The translations under genes and the position numbers were made by a program. A DNA stretch of 64,000 nucleotides from Brevibacterium senegalense (GTDB lineage: Bacteria; Actinomycetota; Actinomycetes; Actinomycetales; Brevibacteriaceae), in the NCBI RefSeq assembly GCF_000285835.1, contig NZ_HE978604.1, positions 135,775-199,774 on the forward strand, in the 5' to 3' direction. The notes under the pieces were generated by a model that had not been told where the DNA came from, did no database searches, and saw only the letters and a list, made by a program, of their open reading frames with translations. The stretch's first letter is position 1. Every line of letters starts with the position of its first letter. Below are positions 9,233-17,096 of this stretch, piece after piece.

Positions 9233-10752
9233 GCATTCTCGCAGAGCTCACGAAGGCGAACAGCCGACTGGACGGGGACGACGTCGACTGGCTGCGCCTG
9301 CTGGTGGGCGACTGGCAGCTGATCGCGGACCTGTCGTTCGCGGACCTGGTCCTGTGGGTCCCGCGCCGGGCCCCGGAGACCGTCGACGCCGAGGCTGGAG
9401 CCGGGGACGCGGAGGATCCGGACTTCGTCGTCGTGGCCCAGTGCCGGCCCATGACGGGGCAGACGATGTTCGCCTCCGACATGGTGGGGGAGCGTCCCGG
9501 CCCGCGTCACCGGGCGCTGCTGGGGCGCGCGTTCCGCACACGGACGACCGTCATCGCGGAGGACGACGGGTCGCGGTTCGCCCGCGCGGACGTCGTCCCG
9601 GTGGTCCGGGACGGACGGGTGCTGGGCGTGCTCACACGCCACACGGAGGAGTCGCGCCGCCTGGGCGCGTCCCGGATGGAGCGGAACCACCGGAGCAGCG
9701 CGTCCGCGCTGCTCGACATGGTGGGCGAGGGGACGTTCCCTACGGCGGACGGGCTGTCCGGCGGTCGCCGCGGCGAGCCGCGCGTGGGCGACGGCCTCAT
9801 CCTCCTCAACCGGGAGGGGCGCATCCGCTACGCATCGCCCAACGGCGTGTCCGTCCTCTACCGGCTGGGCTCCGAGGGCGACATCGAGGGCCGCTACCTG
9901 GCGGATCTCGTGACCGGCCTCGTCGATCAGCGGGGGACGGTCGACGAGTCGCTGCCGCTCGTGCTGACCGGCCGGGCCCCGTGGCGCACGGAGATCGAAT
10001 CCGGGCGGGTGAGCATCGCTCTGCGGTCGATCCCGCTCATGCGGGACGGCAATCGCACGGGCGCGGTCATCCTGGGCCGCGATGTGTCCGAGATCCGTCG
10101 GCGGGAGCGCGAGCTGCTGAGCCGGGACGCGCTCATCCGCGAGATGCACCACCGGGTGAAGAACAATCTGCAGACGGTGTCCGCACTGTTGCGCCTGCAG
10201 TCGCGGCGGGCGTCGTCCACGGAGGCGAAGTCCGCGATCGAGGAGGCGATGCGGCGCGTGTCCGTCATCGCCGTCGTCCACGACGCGCTCAGCCAGTCGC
10301 TGGACGACGCGCTGGACTTCGATGACATCCTCGACAAGGGGCTGCGCCTGGCGCCGGACCTGTCCTCGCCCTTGGCGCGGGTGACGACCCGGCGAGTGGG
10401 CAGCTTCGGGACGATCGCGACGGAGGACGCCTCCGCGCTGCTGCTGGCCATCACGGAGCTCGTGACGAACGCGGTGGAGCACGGCTTCCCGTTCGATCCG
10501 GACGACCCGGACGCGGTGCCGGTCGACGGCACGATCGAGGTGGTTCCGGAGCGCACGGAGGACCGCCTGCACCTGCGCGTCGTCGACGACGGGGTGGGGA
10601 TCTCCGGCGACCGCGGTCCCGGCGACGGCCTGGGCACACAGATCGTGCGCACGCTCATCACCGCGGACCTGCGCGGGACGATCGACTGGCGCCCCGCCGA
10701 CGGCGGCGGCACGGAGGTGGTGCTGGACGTGCCGCTGCGCCCGGCCGACTGA
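9229..10752 (+). CDS. pdtaS: PdtaS-type histidine kinase (GAF-PAS-HisKA_2-HATPase)
   Basis: The 507-aa soluble kinase has a GAF domain (about 20-140), a PAS domain (about 180-290), a HisKA_2 dimerisation box with MHHRVKNNLQ at 306-315 (His307/His308) and an HATPase domain (about 400-505) with the N-box TELVTNAVEHG and the DDGVGISG box. PdtaS phosphorylates PdtaR, an ANTAR RNA-binding antiterminator; no pdtaR gene is in the window. GTG 9229 overlaps the gdh stop as GTGA. In many actinobacteria pdtaS is adjacent to whiB1, as here. The coupling to gdh could place kinase level under gdh expression. Confidence 0.9.
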   Translation: MSILAELTKANSRLDGDDVDWLRLLVGDWQLIADLSFADLVLWVPRRAPETVDAEAGAGDAEDPDFVVVAQCRPMTGQTMFASDMVGERPGPRHRALLGRAFRTRTTVIAEDDGSRFARADVVPVVRDGRVLGVLTRHTEESRRLGASRMERNHRSSASALLDMVGEGTFPTADGLSGGRRGEPRVGDGLILLNREGRIRYASPNGVSVLYRLGSEGDIEGRYLADLVTGLVDQRGTVDESLPLVLTGRAPWRTEIESGRVSIALRSIPLMRDGNRTGAVILGRDVSEIRRRERELLSRDALIREMHHRVKNNLQTVSALLRLQSRRASSTEAKSAIEEAMRRVSVIAVVHDALSQSLDDALDFDDILDKGLRLAPDLSSPLARVTTRRVGSFGTIATEDASALLLAITELVTNAVEHGFPFDPDDPDAVPVDGTIEVVPERTEDRLHLRVVDDGVGISGDRGPGDGLGTQIVRTLITADLRGTIDWRPADGGGTEVVLDVPLRPAD

Positions 10753-10769
10753 GGCGCGGGCGCAGCGAT

Positions 10770-10786
10770 GCGGGTCGAGGACCCGC
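10770..10786. terminator. Short hairpin between convergent pdtaS and whiB1
   Basis: GCGGGTC and GACCCGC form a perfect seven-base stem with a three-base loop in the 46-base gap. There is no T-run, so it is only a weak terminator candidate. Confidence 0.4.
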
Positions 10787-10798
10787 GGGGGAGTGGTG

Positions 10799-11047
10799 TC
10801 AGCTGGCGCGGCGGGCGCGAGCGGCGCGGCGCTTGAGCGCGCGGCGCTCGTCCTCGCTCATCCCGCCCCAGACGCCGGCGTCCTGGCCGGACTCGAGGGC
10901 CCACTGCAGGCAGGTCTCGACGACCTCGCAGCGGCGGCAGACCCGCTTGGCCTCCTCGATCTGGAGCAGGGCAGGACCGGTGTTCCCGATGGGGAAGAAC
11001 AGCTCAGGATCCTCGTTCAGACACGCAGCACGATGGCGCCAGTCCAT
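10799..11047 (-). CDS. whiB1: WhiB1-type iron-sulfur transcription regulator
   Basis: The 82-aa product contains the four cluster cysteines Cys9, Cys37, Cys40 and Cys46, the turn GVWGG (58-62) and a basic C-terminal tail (ALKRRAARARR) for DNA binding. The sequence is nearly the WhiB1 consensus, including DPELFFP and SGQDAGVWGGMSEDERRA. WhiB1 carries a [4Fe-4S] cluster that senses nitric oxide and binds the housekeeping sigma factor. The gene is monocistronic; its 300-base upstream region is shared with the divergent hexapeptide-repeat gene and holds a perfect palindrome at 11242-11254. Confidence 0.95.
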   Translation of the reverse strand: MDWRHRAACLNEDPELFFPIGNTGPALLQIEEAKRVCRRCEVVETCLQWALESGQDAGVWGGMSEDERRALKRRAARARRAS

Positions 11048-11241
11048 GGGTTCCTCTCAGGTGGACGGAGGTCCGACGGCGCGGAACCGCGGCAGAGGGC
11101 GACCCGGAGATGCAGACCGATCGTCTGCAGGAGCGGCGCTCCGCCGCTGGCGCGCCGGCGGACGCGGAAACGGTGATAACCCAGCTTCCCACGAGGTCGC
11201 GCACGCCCACAAGACCCCAGCTGTGTGAAGTCTCTGACAGG

Positions 11242-11254
11242 CACCATCATGGTG
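11242..11254. promoter_or_regulatory. Perfect palindrome in the whiB1 upstream region
   Basis: CACCAT and ATGGTG flank a single C, about 195 bases upstream of the whiB1 start. It is followed by two GCAGGTG/ACAGGTG half-repeats. The intergenic region has no other gene. A regulator-binding site is inferred; the factor is unknown. Confidence 0.35.
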
Positions 11255-11311
11255 CAGGTGTGTACAGGTGCGCAAATCGTGTGGTAAGCCGTCCACCAGT
11301 CGGTCACCCCG

Positions 11312-11340
11312 TTGCCGGGGCCCCGCCGCCCTGGTTCGAT
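11312..11340 (+). promoter_or_regulatory. Promoter of the gamma-CA-like gene (leaderless)
   Basis: TTGCCG (11312-11317) and TTCGAT (11335-11340) are 17 bases apart, and the -10 ends six bases before ATG 11347. Transcription would start at or next to the start codon. Confidence 0.5.
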
Positions 11341-11346
11341 AGGGGG

Positions 11347-11904
11347 ATGAGCGAGCAGAGAAGACCAGGAGACCTGGCGGACGTCCGCCTCATCGAGGTG
11401 GACGGGGTGTCGCCCACGATCCACGAGACGGCGTTCATCGCCCCCGGCGTCACTCTCATCGGCGACGTGACGGTGGGCGCGCGGTCCTCCGTGTTCTACG
11501 GGTCCGTGCTGCGGGCGGAGCGGGCGAAGATCGTGATCGGCGAGGACACGAACATCCAGGACAATACCGTCATGCACTGCGATCCGGGCTTGGACGCCCG
11601 TGTGGGCGACCGGGTCTCCGTGGGGCACGCGGCGCTCATCCATGGATGCACCGTCGAGGACGACTGCCTCATCGGCATGTCGACGACGCTGCTGAACGGC
11701 TCCGTCGTGGGCTCGTACACGCTCGTCGCGGCCGGTGCCCTCGTGCTCGAGGGGGCGCAGATCCCGTCCGGGTCCCTCGTGGCGGGTGTACCGGGGAAGG
11801 TGCGCCGCGAGCTCGACGAGGACGGGCGCGCGCACATCGACCGCAACTGGCGCTCGTACCGCGAACTGGCGCAGACGCACACGCAGAGGTCGACGATCCT
11901 CTGA
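11347..11904 (+). CDS. Gamma-carbonic-anhydrase-like hexapeptide-repeat protein
   Basis: The 185-aa product is a left-handed beta-helix of isoleucine-patch hexapeptide repeats (for example VTLIGDVTVGARSSVFYGSV near 36-55). It keeps residues typical of the YrdA/PaaY group: VLRAE, the histidine in MHCDPG, and GHAALIHGC, which place zinc-binding histidines between subunits. Some members are carbonic anhydrases and some are thioesterases, so the reaction is not certain. An AGGGG run abuts the ATG too closely to act as a ribosome-binding site, and the -10 position suggests a leaderless transcript. It is followed by lpdA in the same direction. Confidence 0.85.
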   Translation: MSEQRRPGDLADVRLIEVDGVSPTIHETAFIAPGVTLIGDVTVGARSSVFYGSVLRAERAKIVIGEDTNIQDNTVMHCDPGLDARVGDRVSVGHAALIHGCTVEDDCLIGMSTTLLNGSVVGSYTLVAAGALVLEGAQIPSGSLVAGVPGKVRRELDEDGRAHIDRNWRSYRELAQTHTQRSTIL

Positions 11905-11989
11905 GGTCGGGGCGCACCGCGCCGCCCCGCCAGCCCGCCCGGCACCCGGCCGAATGGGCCGGCGCGGCGTGCTCTGACAGAATGTGGGC

Positions 11990-13411
11990 GTGAAGAACGT
12001 ACTGGATCGCTCGCAGAACCGTGTCGTCATCATCGGCGGCGGACCCGGCGGATACGAGGCCGCGCTCATCGGCGCGCAGCTGGGCGCCGACATCATGCTC
12101 ATCGAGAAGCACCGCTGCGGCGGCTCCGCTGTGCTCACCGACGTCGTCCCCTCGAAGTCCCTCATCGCGACGGCGGAGGTGATGGGGTCCATCAACGAAG
12201 CCGAGGGCTTCGGCCTGCGCGTGCGCGGCGGTGACGCCGAGTCCGCGGTCGCTCCGGACCTGGGTGCGATGAATGAGCGGATCATGGGGCTGGCGGAGGC
12301 GCAGGCGGACGACATCCGCGACGGCCTCACGCGTGCGGGCGTCAAGCTGGTGCGCGGCACCGCGAGTCTGGCCGGTCGGGGTTCCGTCCACGTCGTCGAG
12401 GACAGCGGGACGGAGTACGACCTCGCCGCGGACACGATCCTCGTCGCGGTGGGCGCGCACCCGCGCGAGCTGCCCACCGCGGTCCCGGACGGCGAGCGGA
12501 TCCTCACGTGGACGCAGCTCTACGAGCTCGACGAGCTCCCTCCCCACCTGGTGGTCGTGGGCTCCGGCGTCACAGGTGCGGAGTTCGCGTCCGCGTACCG
12601 GTCCCTGGGCAGCAAGGTGACCCTCGTGTCGTCGCGCGATCGGGTGCTGCCCGGCGAGGACGAGGACGCGGCCGAGGTGCTCGAGTCCGTCTTCCGCTCG
12701 CGCGGCATGAACGTCCTGTCGCGATCCCGTGCGGATTCCGTCGTCCGCGACCCGGACGGCGAGGGGGTCGTCGTGACCCTGGCCGACGGCCGCATCGTCC
12801 GCGCCACCCACTGCCTCATGGCCGTGGGCTCCGTCCCCAACACGGACGGGATCGGACTCGAGGACGTGGGCGTCGCGCTCGAGGATTCGGGCCACATCGT
12901 CGTCGACGGCGTCTCCCGGACCTCGGTTCCCGGCGTGTACGCGGCCGGCGACTGCACGGCTGTGCTGCCGCTCGCCTCGGTCGCGGCGATGCAGGGGCGG
13001 ATCGCGATGTTCCACGCGCTGGGCGACGCTGTCTTCCCGCTGCGTCTGCGCAATGTCGCGTCGAACGTCTTCACATCGCCGGAGATCGCGACGGTGGGCT
13101 TCACGCAGTCGGACTTCCGGGAGAACGCATCGGAGGTCGAGACGGTCACCCAGCCGCTGCACACGAACGCCCGCGCGAAGATGCTGGGCATCACGGAGGG
13201 CTTCGTCAAGATCTTCTGCCGCCGCGGCTCCGGTTCCGTGCTGGGCGGTGTCGTCGTGGGACCGCGCGCCAGCGAGCTGATCCTGCCGATCACGATGGCG
13301 GTCGAGAACCGGCTGACCGTCGACCAGCTGTCCCAGTCCTTCGTCGTCTACCCCTCGCTCACGGGGTCGATCACCGAGGCCGCGCGCAAGCTGCACCGGC
13401 ACCAGGCCTGA
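11990..13411 (+). CDS. lpdA: FAD-dependent NAD(P)H-quinone reductase, LpdA type
   Basis: The 473-aa product has the two-dinucleotide-binding disulfide reductase fold: FAD motif IIGGGPGGYEAA (14-25), NAD motif VVGSGVTGAEFA near 190, the second FAD contact GVYAAGDCTAVLPLAS near 320 and a dimerisation domain from about 350. The redox pair of true dihydrolipoamide dehydrogenases is missing: Cys43 is kept but position 48 is Val, and the C-terminal His-Pro-Glu active site reads KLHRHQA. This matches M. tuberculosis LpdA (Rv3303c), a quinone reductase, rather than Lpd. I chose GTG 11990; GTG 11984 is also in frame. CAGAAT ends six bases before 11990, suggesting a leaderless transcript. Confidence 0.85.
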   Translation: MKNVLDRSQNRVVIIGGGPGGYEAALIGAQLGADIMLIEKHRCGGSAVLTDVVPSKSLIATAEVMGSINEAEGFGLRVRGGDAESAVAPDLGAMNERIMGLAEAQADDIRDGLTRAGVKLVRGTASLAGRGSVHVVEDSGTEYDLAADTILVAVGAHPRELPTAVPDGERILTWTQLYELDELPPHLVVVGSGVTGAEFASAYRSLGSKVTLVSSRDRVLPGEDEDAAEVLESVFRSRGMNVLSRSRADSVVRDPDGEGVVVTLADGRIVRATHCLMAVGSVPNTDGIGLEDVGVALEDSGHIVVDGVSRTSVPGVYAAGDCTAVLPLASVAAMQGRIAMFHALGDAVFPLRLRNVASNVFTSPEIATVGFTQSDFRENASEVETVTQPLHTNARAKMLGITEGFVKIFCRRGSGSVLGGVVVGPRASELILPITMAVENRLTVDQLSQSFVVYPSLTGSITEAARKLHRHQA

Positions 13412-13427
13412 GAGGCCGTCGCGCGGG

Positions 13428-15224
13428 TCAGGCCTCGAACTCGACGAGGACGTCGCCGGAGCGCACGCCCGCTCCCGGTCCCACGGCGACGGCGCGGACG
13501 ACCGCATCGTGCGCGGCGGTGAGCGGCTGCTCCATCTTCATCGCCTCGATGACGGCCAGCCGGTCGCCGGCGGCCACCCGGTCGCCCGGCGCCACGTCGA
13601 CCGCGACGATCGTCCCCTGCATGGGGGCGGTGAGGGTGCCGGTCGCAGCGGCGGCCCGTGCGGAACGGCGTGTCACGCGACGGCTGCGCTGCGGGCGGGC
13701 GGCGGGCGCGGCCAGCTCCGCGGGAACGGTGACGACGAGGCGGTGGCCGTCGACCTCGACGACGACCTCGACCTGCTCCGCGGGCTCGCCCGCGTCCTCG
13801 GAGGGGGCGGGTGCGCGGTCCGCGGCCCAGGCGGGCATGAAGTCCTCCTCGAGCCAGCGGGTCGTGGTCCGCAGCTGCTCCCCGGAGAAGTCCGGGGCGT
13901 CGACGAGGCTGCGGTGCAGGGGAAGCAGCGTCGAGACGCCCTCGACGGCGTACTCGTCCAGCGCGCGACGGCTGCGGGCCAGCGCGGTGGCGCGGTCCGG
14001 GCCCCAGACGATCAGCTTCGCCAGCATGGGATCGAAGTCAGCTCCCACGGTCGTGCCGGCGCCCACACCGGAGTCCATGCGGACGCCGGGGCCCGCGGGC
14101 TCGCGGTAGCCGGTGATGGTGCCGGTGACCGGCACGAAGCCGTGCGCGGGGTCCTCGGCGTTGATCCGGAACTGGAAGGCGTGGCCGCGCGGGGCGTCGA
14201 ACGACTCCGGCAGCGCCTCGCCCGCCGCGATCCGCAGCTGCCAGGCGACGAGGTCGACCCCCGTGATCTCCTCCGTGACCGTGTGCTCGACCTGGATGCG
14301 GGCGTTGGCCTCCATGAAGGTGATCCGACCGTCCGCCCCCAGGAGGAACTCGCACGTCGCGGCCCCCACGTAGCCCACGTGGGCGAGGATCCGCTGCGAG
14401 GCCTCCATGAGCGTCTGCTCCTGCTGGGGCTCCAGGCCCGGGGCCGGGGCCTCCTCGAGGATCTTCTGGTTGCGGCGCTGCAGGGTGCAGTCGCGTGTCG
14501 AGAGCACACGGACCGTGCCGTGCTCGTCCGCCAGGCACTGGGTCTCGATGTGGCGGGGGCGGACGATCTGCTGCTCGATGAGGCACTCGCCGCGGCCGAA
14601 GGCGGCCTTCGCTTCGCGGGACGCGGCCTCGAAGGCGGCCGGCAGGGCGTTCTCGTCCGCCGCGGTGCGGAAGCCGCGGCCGCCTCCGCCGTGGACGGCC
14701 TTGATAGCGACGGGGTAGCCGATCCGGCCCGCGACCTCGGCGGCCTCGCGGATCGTCGCGACCGGTCCGGGCGAGCCCTGCGCGATCGGGGCGCCCACGG
14801 CCTGGGCGACCTCGCGGGCGCCGGCCTTGTCGCCCAGCGCACGGATCGCGGCCGGCGGGGCGCCCACCCAGGTGAGCCCGGCCTCGGCGACGGCGGCGGC
14901 GAACTCCGCACTCTCCGCCAGGTAGCCGTAGCCCGGGTGGACGGCGTCCGCACCGGAGCGGTGCGCCAGTTCGATGAGCGTGGGGATGCTCAGGTAGGTC
15001 TCTGCGGCCGTGCGGCCCTCCAGCTTGTACGCGTCGTCCGCCAGGGTGACGAAGCGGGCGTCCGCGTCCGCGGCCGAGTAGGCGGCGACGGATGCGATGC
15101 CCAGGTCCTTGCAGGCGCGGACGATGCGCAGGGCGATCTCGCCCCGGTTCGCGATGAGGACCCGGCGCACGGGGCGCAGGGTCTCCGTCCGGGTCTCCTG
15201 CGATGCTGCGGGCGCTGCGGTCAT
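13428..15224 (-). CDS. accA3: Biotin-dependent acyl-CoA carboxylase alpha chain (biotin carboxylase + BCCP)
   Basis: The 598-aa product has a biotin carboxylase N-half (ATP-grasp; HGGGGRGFR near 190, EANARIQVEHTVTE near 310) and a C-terminal biotin carrier domain with EAMKMEQ, the acceptor being Lys563. It carboxylates biotin with bicarbonate and ATP for acetyl-, propionyl- or long-chain acyl-CoA carboxylase. The order with maf next to it resembles Rv3282-Rv3285, hence the accA3 symbol. ATG 15224 has GAGGAGA five bases upstream. No accD is in view, so a beta subunit must be encoded elsewhere. It converges with lpdA across 16 bases. Confidence 0.93.
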   Translation of the reverse strand: MTAAPAASQETRTETLRPVRRVLIANRGEIALRIVRACKDLGIASVAAYSAADADARFVTLADDAYKLEGRTAAETYLSIPTLIELAHRSGADAVHPGYGYLAESAEFAAAVAEAGLTWVGAPPAAIRALGDKAGAREVAQAVGAPIAQGSPGPVATIREAAEVAGRIGYPVAIKAVHGGGGRGFRTAADENALPAAFEAASREAKAAFGRGECLIEQQIVRPRHIETQCLADEHGTVRVLSTRDCTLQRRNQKILEEAPAPGLEPQQEQTLMEASQRILAHVGYVGAATCEFLLGADGRITFMEANARIQVEHTVTEEITGVDLVAWQLRIAAGEALPESFDAPRGHAFQFRINAEDPAHGFVPVTGTITGYREPAGPGVRMDSGVGAGTTVGADFDPMLAKLIVWGPDRATALARSRRALDEYAVEGVSTLLPLHRSLVDAPDFSGEQLRTTTRWLEEDFMPAWAADRAPAPSEDAGEPAEQVEVVVEVDGHRLVVTVPAELAAPAARPQRSRRVTRRSARAAAATGTLTAPMQGTIVAVDVAPGDRVAAGDRLAVIEAMKMEQPLTAAHDAVVRAVAVGPGAGVRSGDVLVEFEA

Positions 15225-15281
15225 CGGGTCTCCTCGTCCAGCGGATGTGTGCGGGCGCACACGGGGGTCACTGCCTCGACG

Positions 15282-15287
15282 AATATA
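15282..15287 (-). promoter_or_regulatory. -10 box of the accA3 promoter
   Basis: TATATT on the minus strand lies 58 bases before ATG 15224 in an AT-rich patch. GACAAC sits 17 bases further upstream as a poor -35. A leader of about 50 bases with a strong ribosome-binding site would result. Confidence 0.4.
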
Positions 15288-15384
15288 GGGAAGTCCAATG
15301 CCGCGTTGTCGATGGGAGACAAAACGCGGGAGGGCGATTCTCGCCGCCACGAGTGCCGGTCCGGGCGTGTCGCGCCCGTGCGGT

Positions 15385-16122
15385 TCAGGCGGGCGGGCGA
15401 TTCCACAGGGACGTCCACGGCACGCCCAGATCCGCCAGCAGATCGCGCAGCAGCGGCAGGCTCAGGCCGATGACGTTGTGGTGATCGCCCTCGATGCCGC
15501 GCACGAACGCACCGCCCAGGCCGTCGATCGTGAGGGCCCCGGCGACCTCGAACGGCTCACCGGTCGCGATGTAGTCCTCGAGCTCGCGCTCCGTGGGCGA
15601 GGCGAGGTGCACGCGCGTCTGCCCGGCCGCCTCCCGACTGTCCCGCAGACGCCAGCCCGCCGCCGCCCGGTCGGGTCCGTCCGCCTCGGCGGGGCGGGCG
15701 GAGTCGCCGGGACCGGTGGCATCGCCGCAATCGGCCGTGTCGCGGGTGAGGACGCCCACCCAGTGGGCACTCCAGAGGACGGGGGAGGAGCCCGCCATCC
15801 GCTGCCACAGGGCCCGGGTGCGCTCCGCCGTGTGGGGCTTGCCCACCGGCGACCCCTCGAGCTCCAGGACGGAATCGCACGCGACGACCACGACCTCGGC
15901 GGCGGTGTCCTCGTCCGCGAGGAGTGCCGGCACACGGGGCAGCACGGCGTGCGCCTTCGCGCGGGCCAGCAGCGTGACGAGCTCGCGGACGGTGGCCTGC
16001 GGGTGCGCGGCCTCGAGGGCCTCCTCGTCGACGGCTGGGACGGCGGTGAGCGGCGTGATCCCCGCCTCGCGCAGCAGGCGCAGGCGGGACGGGGAGCCGG
16101 AGGCGAGCAGCAGGCGGGTCAT
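15385..16122 (-). CDS. maf: Maf-family nucleotide pyrophosphatase
   Basis: The 245-aa product begins LLLASGSPSRLRLLREAGI (residues 4-22), the Maf signature, and has VVVACDSVLELEG near 80 with the catalytic Asp. Maf/YhdE enzymes hydrolyse canonical and modified nucleoside triphosphates and can arrest septation. A 30-residue insertion rich in Asp, Ala and Arg after about residue 125 makes it longer than typical 195-210-aa Maf proteins. ATG 16122 overlaps the stop of the upstream SGNH gene as ATGA, so the two are coupled. Confidence 0.88.
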   Translation of the reverse strand: MTRLLLASGSPSRLRLLREAGITPLTAVPAVDEEALEAAHPQATVRELVTLLARAKAHAVLPRVPALLADEDTAAEVVVVACDSVLELEGSPVGKPHTAERTRALWQRMAGSSPVLWSAHWVGVLTRDTADCGDATGPGDSARPAEADGPDRAAAGWRLRDSREAAGQTRVHLASPTERELEDYIATGEPFEVAGALTIDGLGGAFVRGIEGDHHNVIGLSLPLLRDLLADLGVPWTSLWNRPPA

Positions 16123-17009
16123 GCGTCCTCCGGAGTGGGTGTGCTGCGGCGGGGCAGGTCCAGCCGGTCCGCGATCGCGCGCAGGACCGCGGCGGCCAGC
16201 TGCCTGCGGCCCAGTGGACTGGGGCGCAGGCCGGACTCGTCGACGAGTCCGATGTGGGACGTGCCGGACAGGATGCGGGTGAGCGACAGGGGCAGTGCGC
16301 CGGCGGACAGGGCCGCCAGCCACTGCGAACCGGCGAGCACCCGCGACGAGCGGCGCATGACCGTCCGGAGCGGGTTCCGGATCCCGGGCAGGCTGCTGAG
16401 GTTGGGGCAGCAGAGGAGGACCGTCGCGAAGCCCGCACGCTGCAGGCGGGACAGGGCAGAGGACAGGACGCCCAGCGTGATCGAGCCGGTGACGGGGAAG
16501 AGGATGTCCGCCGTGCCCATCGAGAGGACGGCGATGCGGGGGCCACCGCGCTCCGCCAGGTGGGGGTCCGCCAGGGCGCGGTCGATCTGGGTGCTGAGGG
16601 ACTCGGCGCGGGCGGACGGCTCCGCGAGTGCGGTGAGGTGGACCGGCATGCCCAGGAGGGAGGCGAGGCCGCGGCTCAGCAGTCGGGCGGGGTCCGCGGG
16701 GGCGGAGCCGGCCAACCACGAGTCGCCCAGAACGACGAGGGAGGCGGCGGTGCCCGTGGGGGCGTCCGCGCCGTCTTCGGGGGGCATGGTGCCGGTGGTC
16801 GCGGTGTCGGCGGCGGGGGCCTGCGGAGCGGGAGCTCCCGGTGGGTGGGCCACCGTGCGCAGGCCCGGCGGGTCGAACCCCCGGGCGGCCTCCGTGAACC
16901 CGCGACGCAGACGGGAGGACTGGAGGCGAAGCAGCAGCGAACCGGTCGCCAGGAGGACCGCGGGTGCGGCGATCGTGGTGGTGAGGGTCACCGCGGTCCT
17001 GCGTCGCAC
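16119..17009 (-). CDS. SGNH-hydrolase-like secreted/membrane protein, degenerate active site
   Basis: The 296-aa product has an N-terminal membrane helix (about 5-29), an Ala/Pro-rich linker (50-88) and an SGNH-hydrolase-like domain. Block I GDSW holds the nucleophile Ser97. Block III reads GTAD (165-168) instead of GxND, and block V reads LRPS (261-264), with Arg262 where the catalytic His is expected. It may therefore be a pseudoenzyme or use other residues. GTG 17009 is chosen because GGGAGGG lies six bases upstream and the helix follows. It is the first gene of a pair with maf, divergent from the AI-2E-type gene. Confidence 0.78.
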   Translation of the reverse strand: MRRRTAVTLTTTIAAPAVLLATGSLLLRLQSSRLRRGFTEAARGFDPPGLRTVAHPPGAPAPQAPAADTATTGTMPPEDGADAPTGTAASLVVLGDSWLAGSAPADPARLLSRGLASLLGMPVHLTALAEPSARAESLSTQIDRALADPHLAERGGPRIAVLSMGTADILFPVTGSITLGVLSSALSRLQRAGFATVLLCCPNLSSLPGIRNPLRTVMRRSSRVLAGSQWLAALSAGALPLSLTRILSGTSHIGLVDESGLRPSPLGRRQLAAAVLRAIADRLDLPRRSTPTPEDA

Positions 17010-17096
17010 AGTGTTCCCTCCCGCTTCCGTTCGCGTGCTCCCGGGCGGAGCGGATCGCACCGTCAGCCTAGCGTCCCGAGCGTATAGTCTGGCGTC

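Noticed and set aside
11990-13411. Naming the gene as pyruvate-dehydrogenase E3
   Set aside because: The CxxxxC pair is incomplete (Val48) and the C-terminal His motif is absent.
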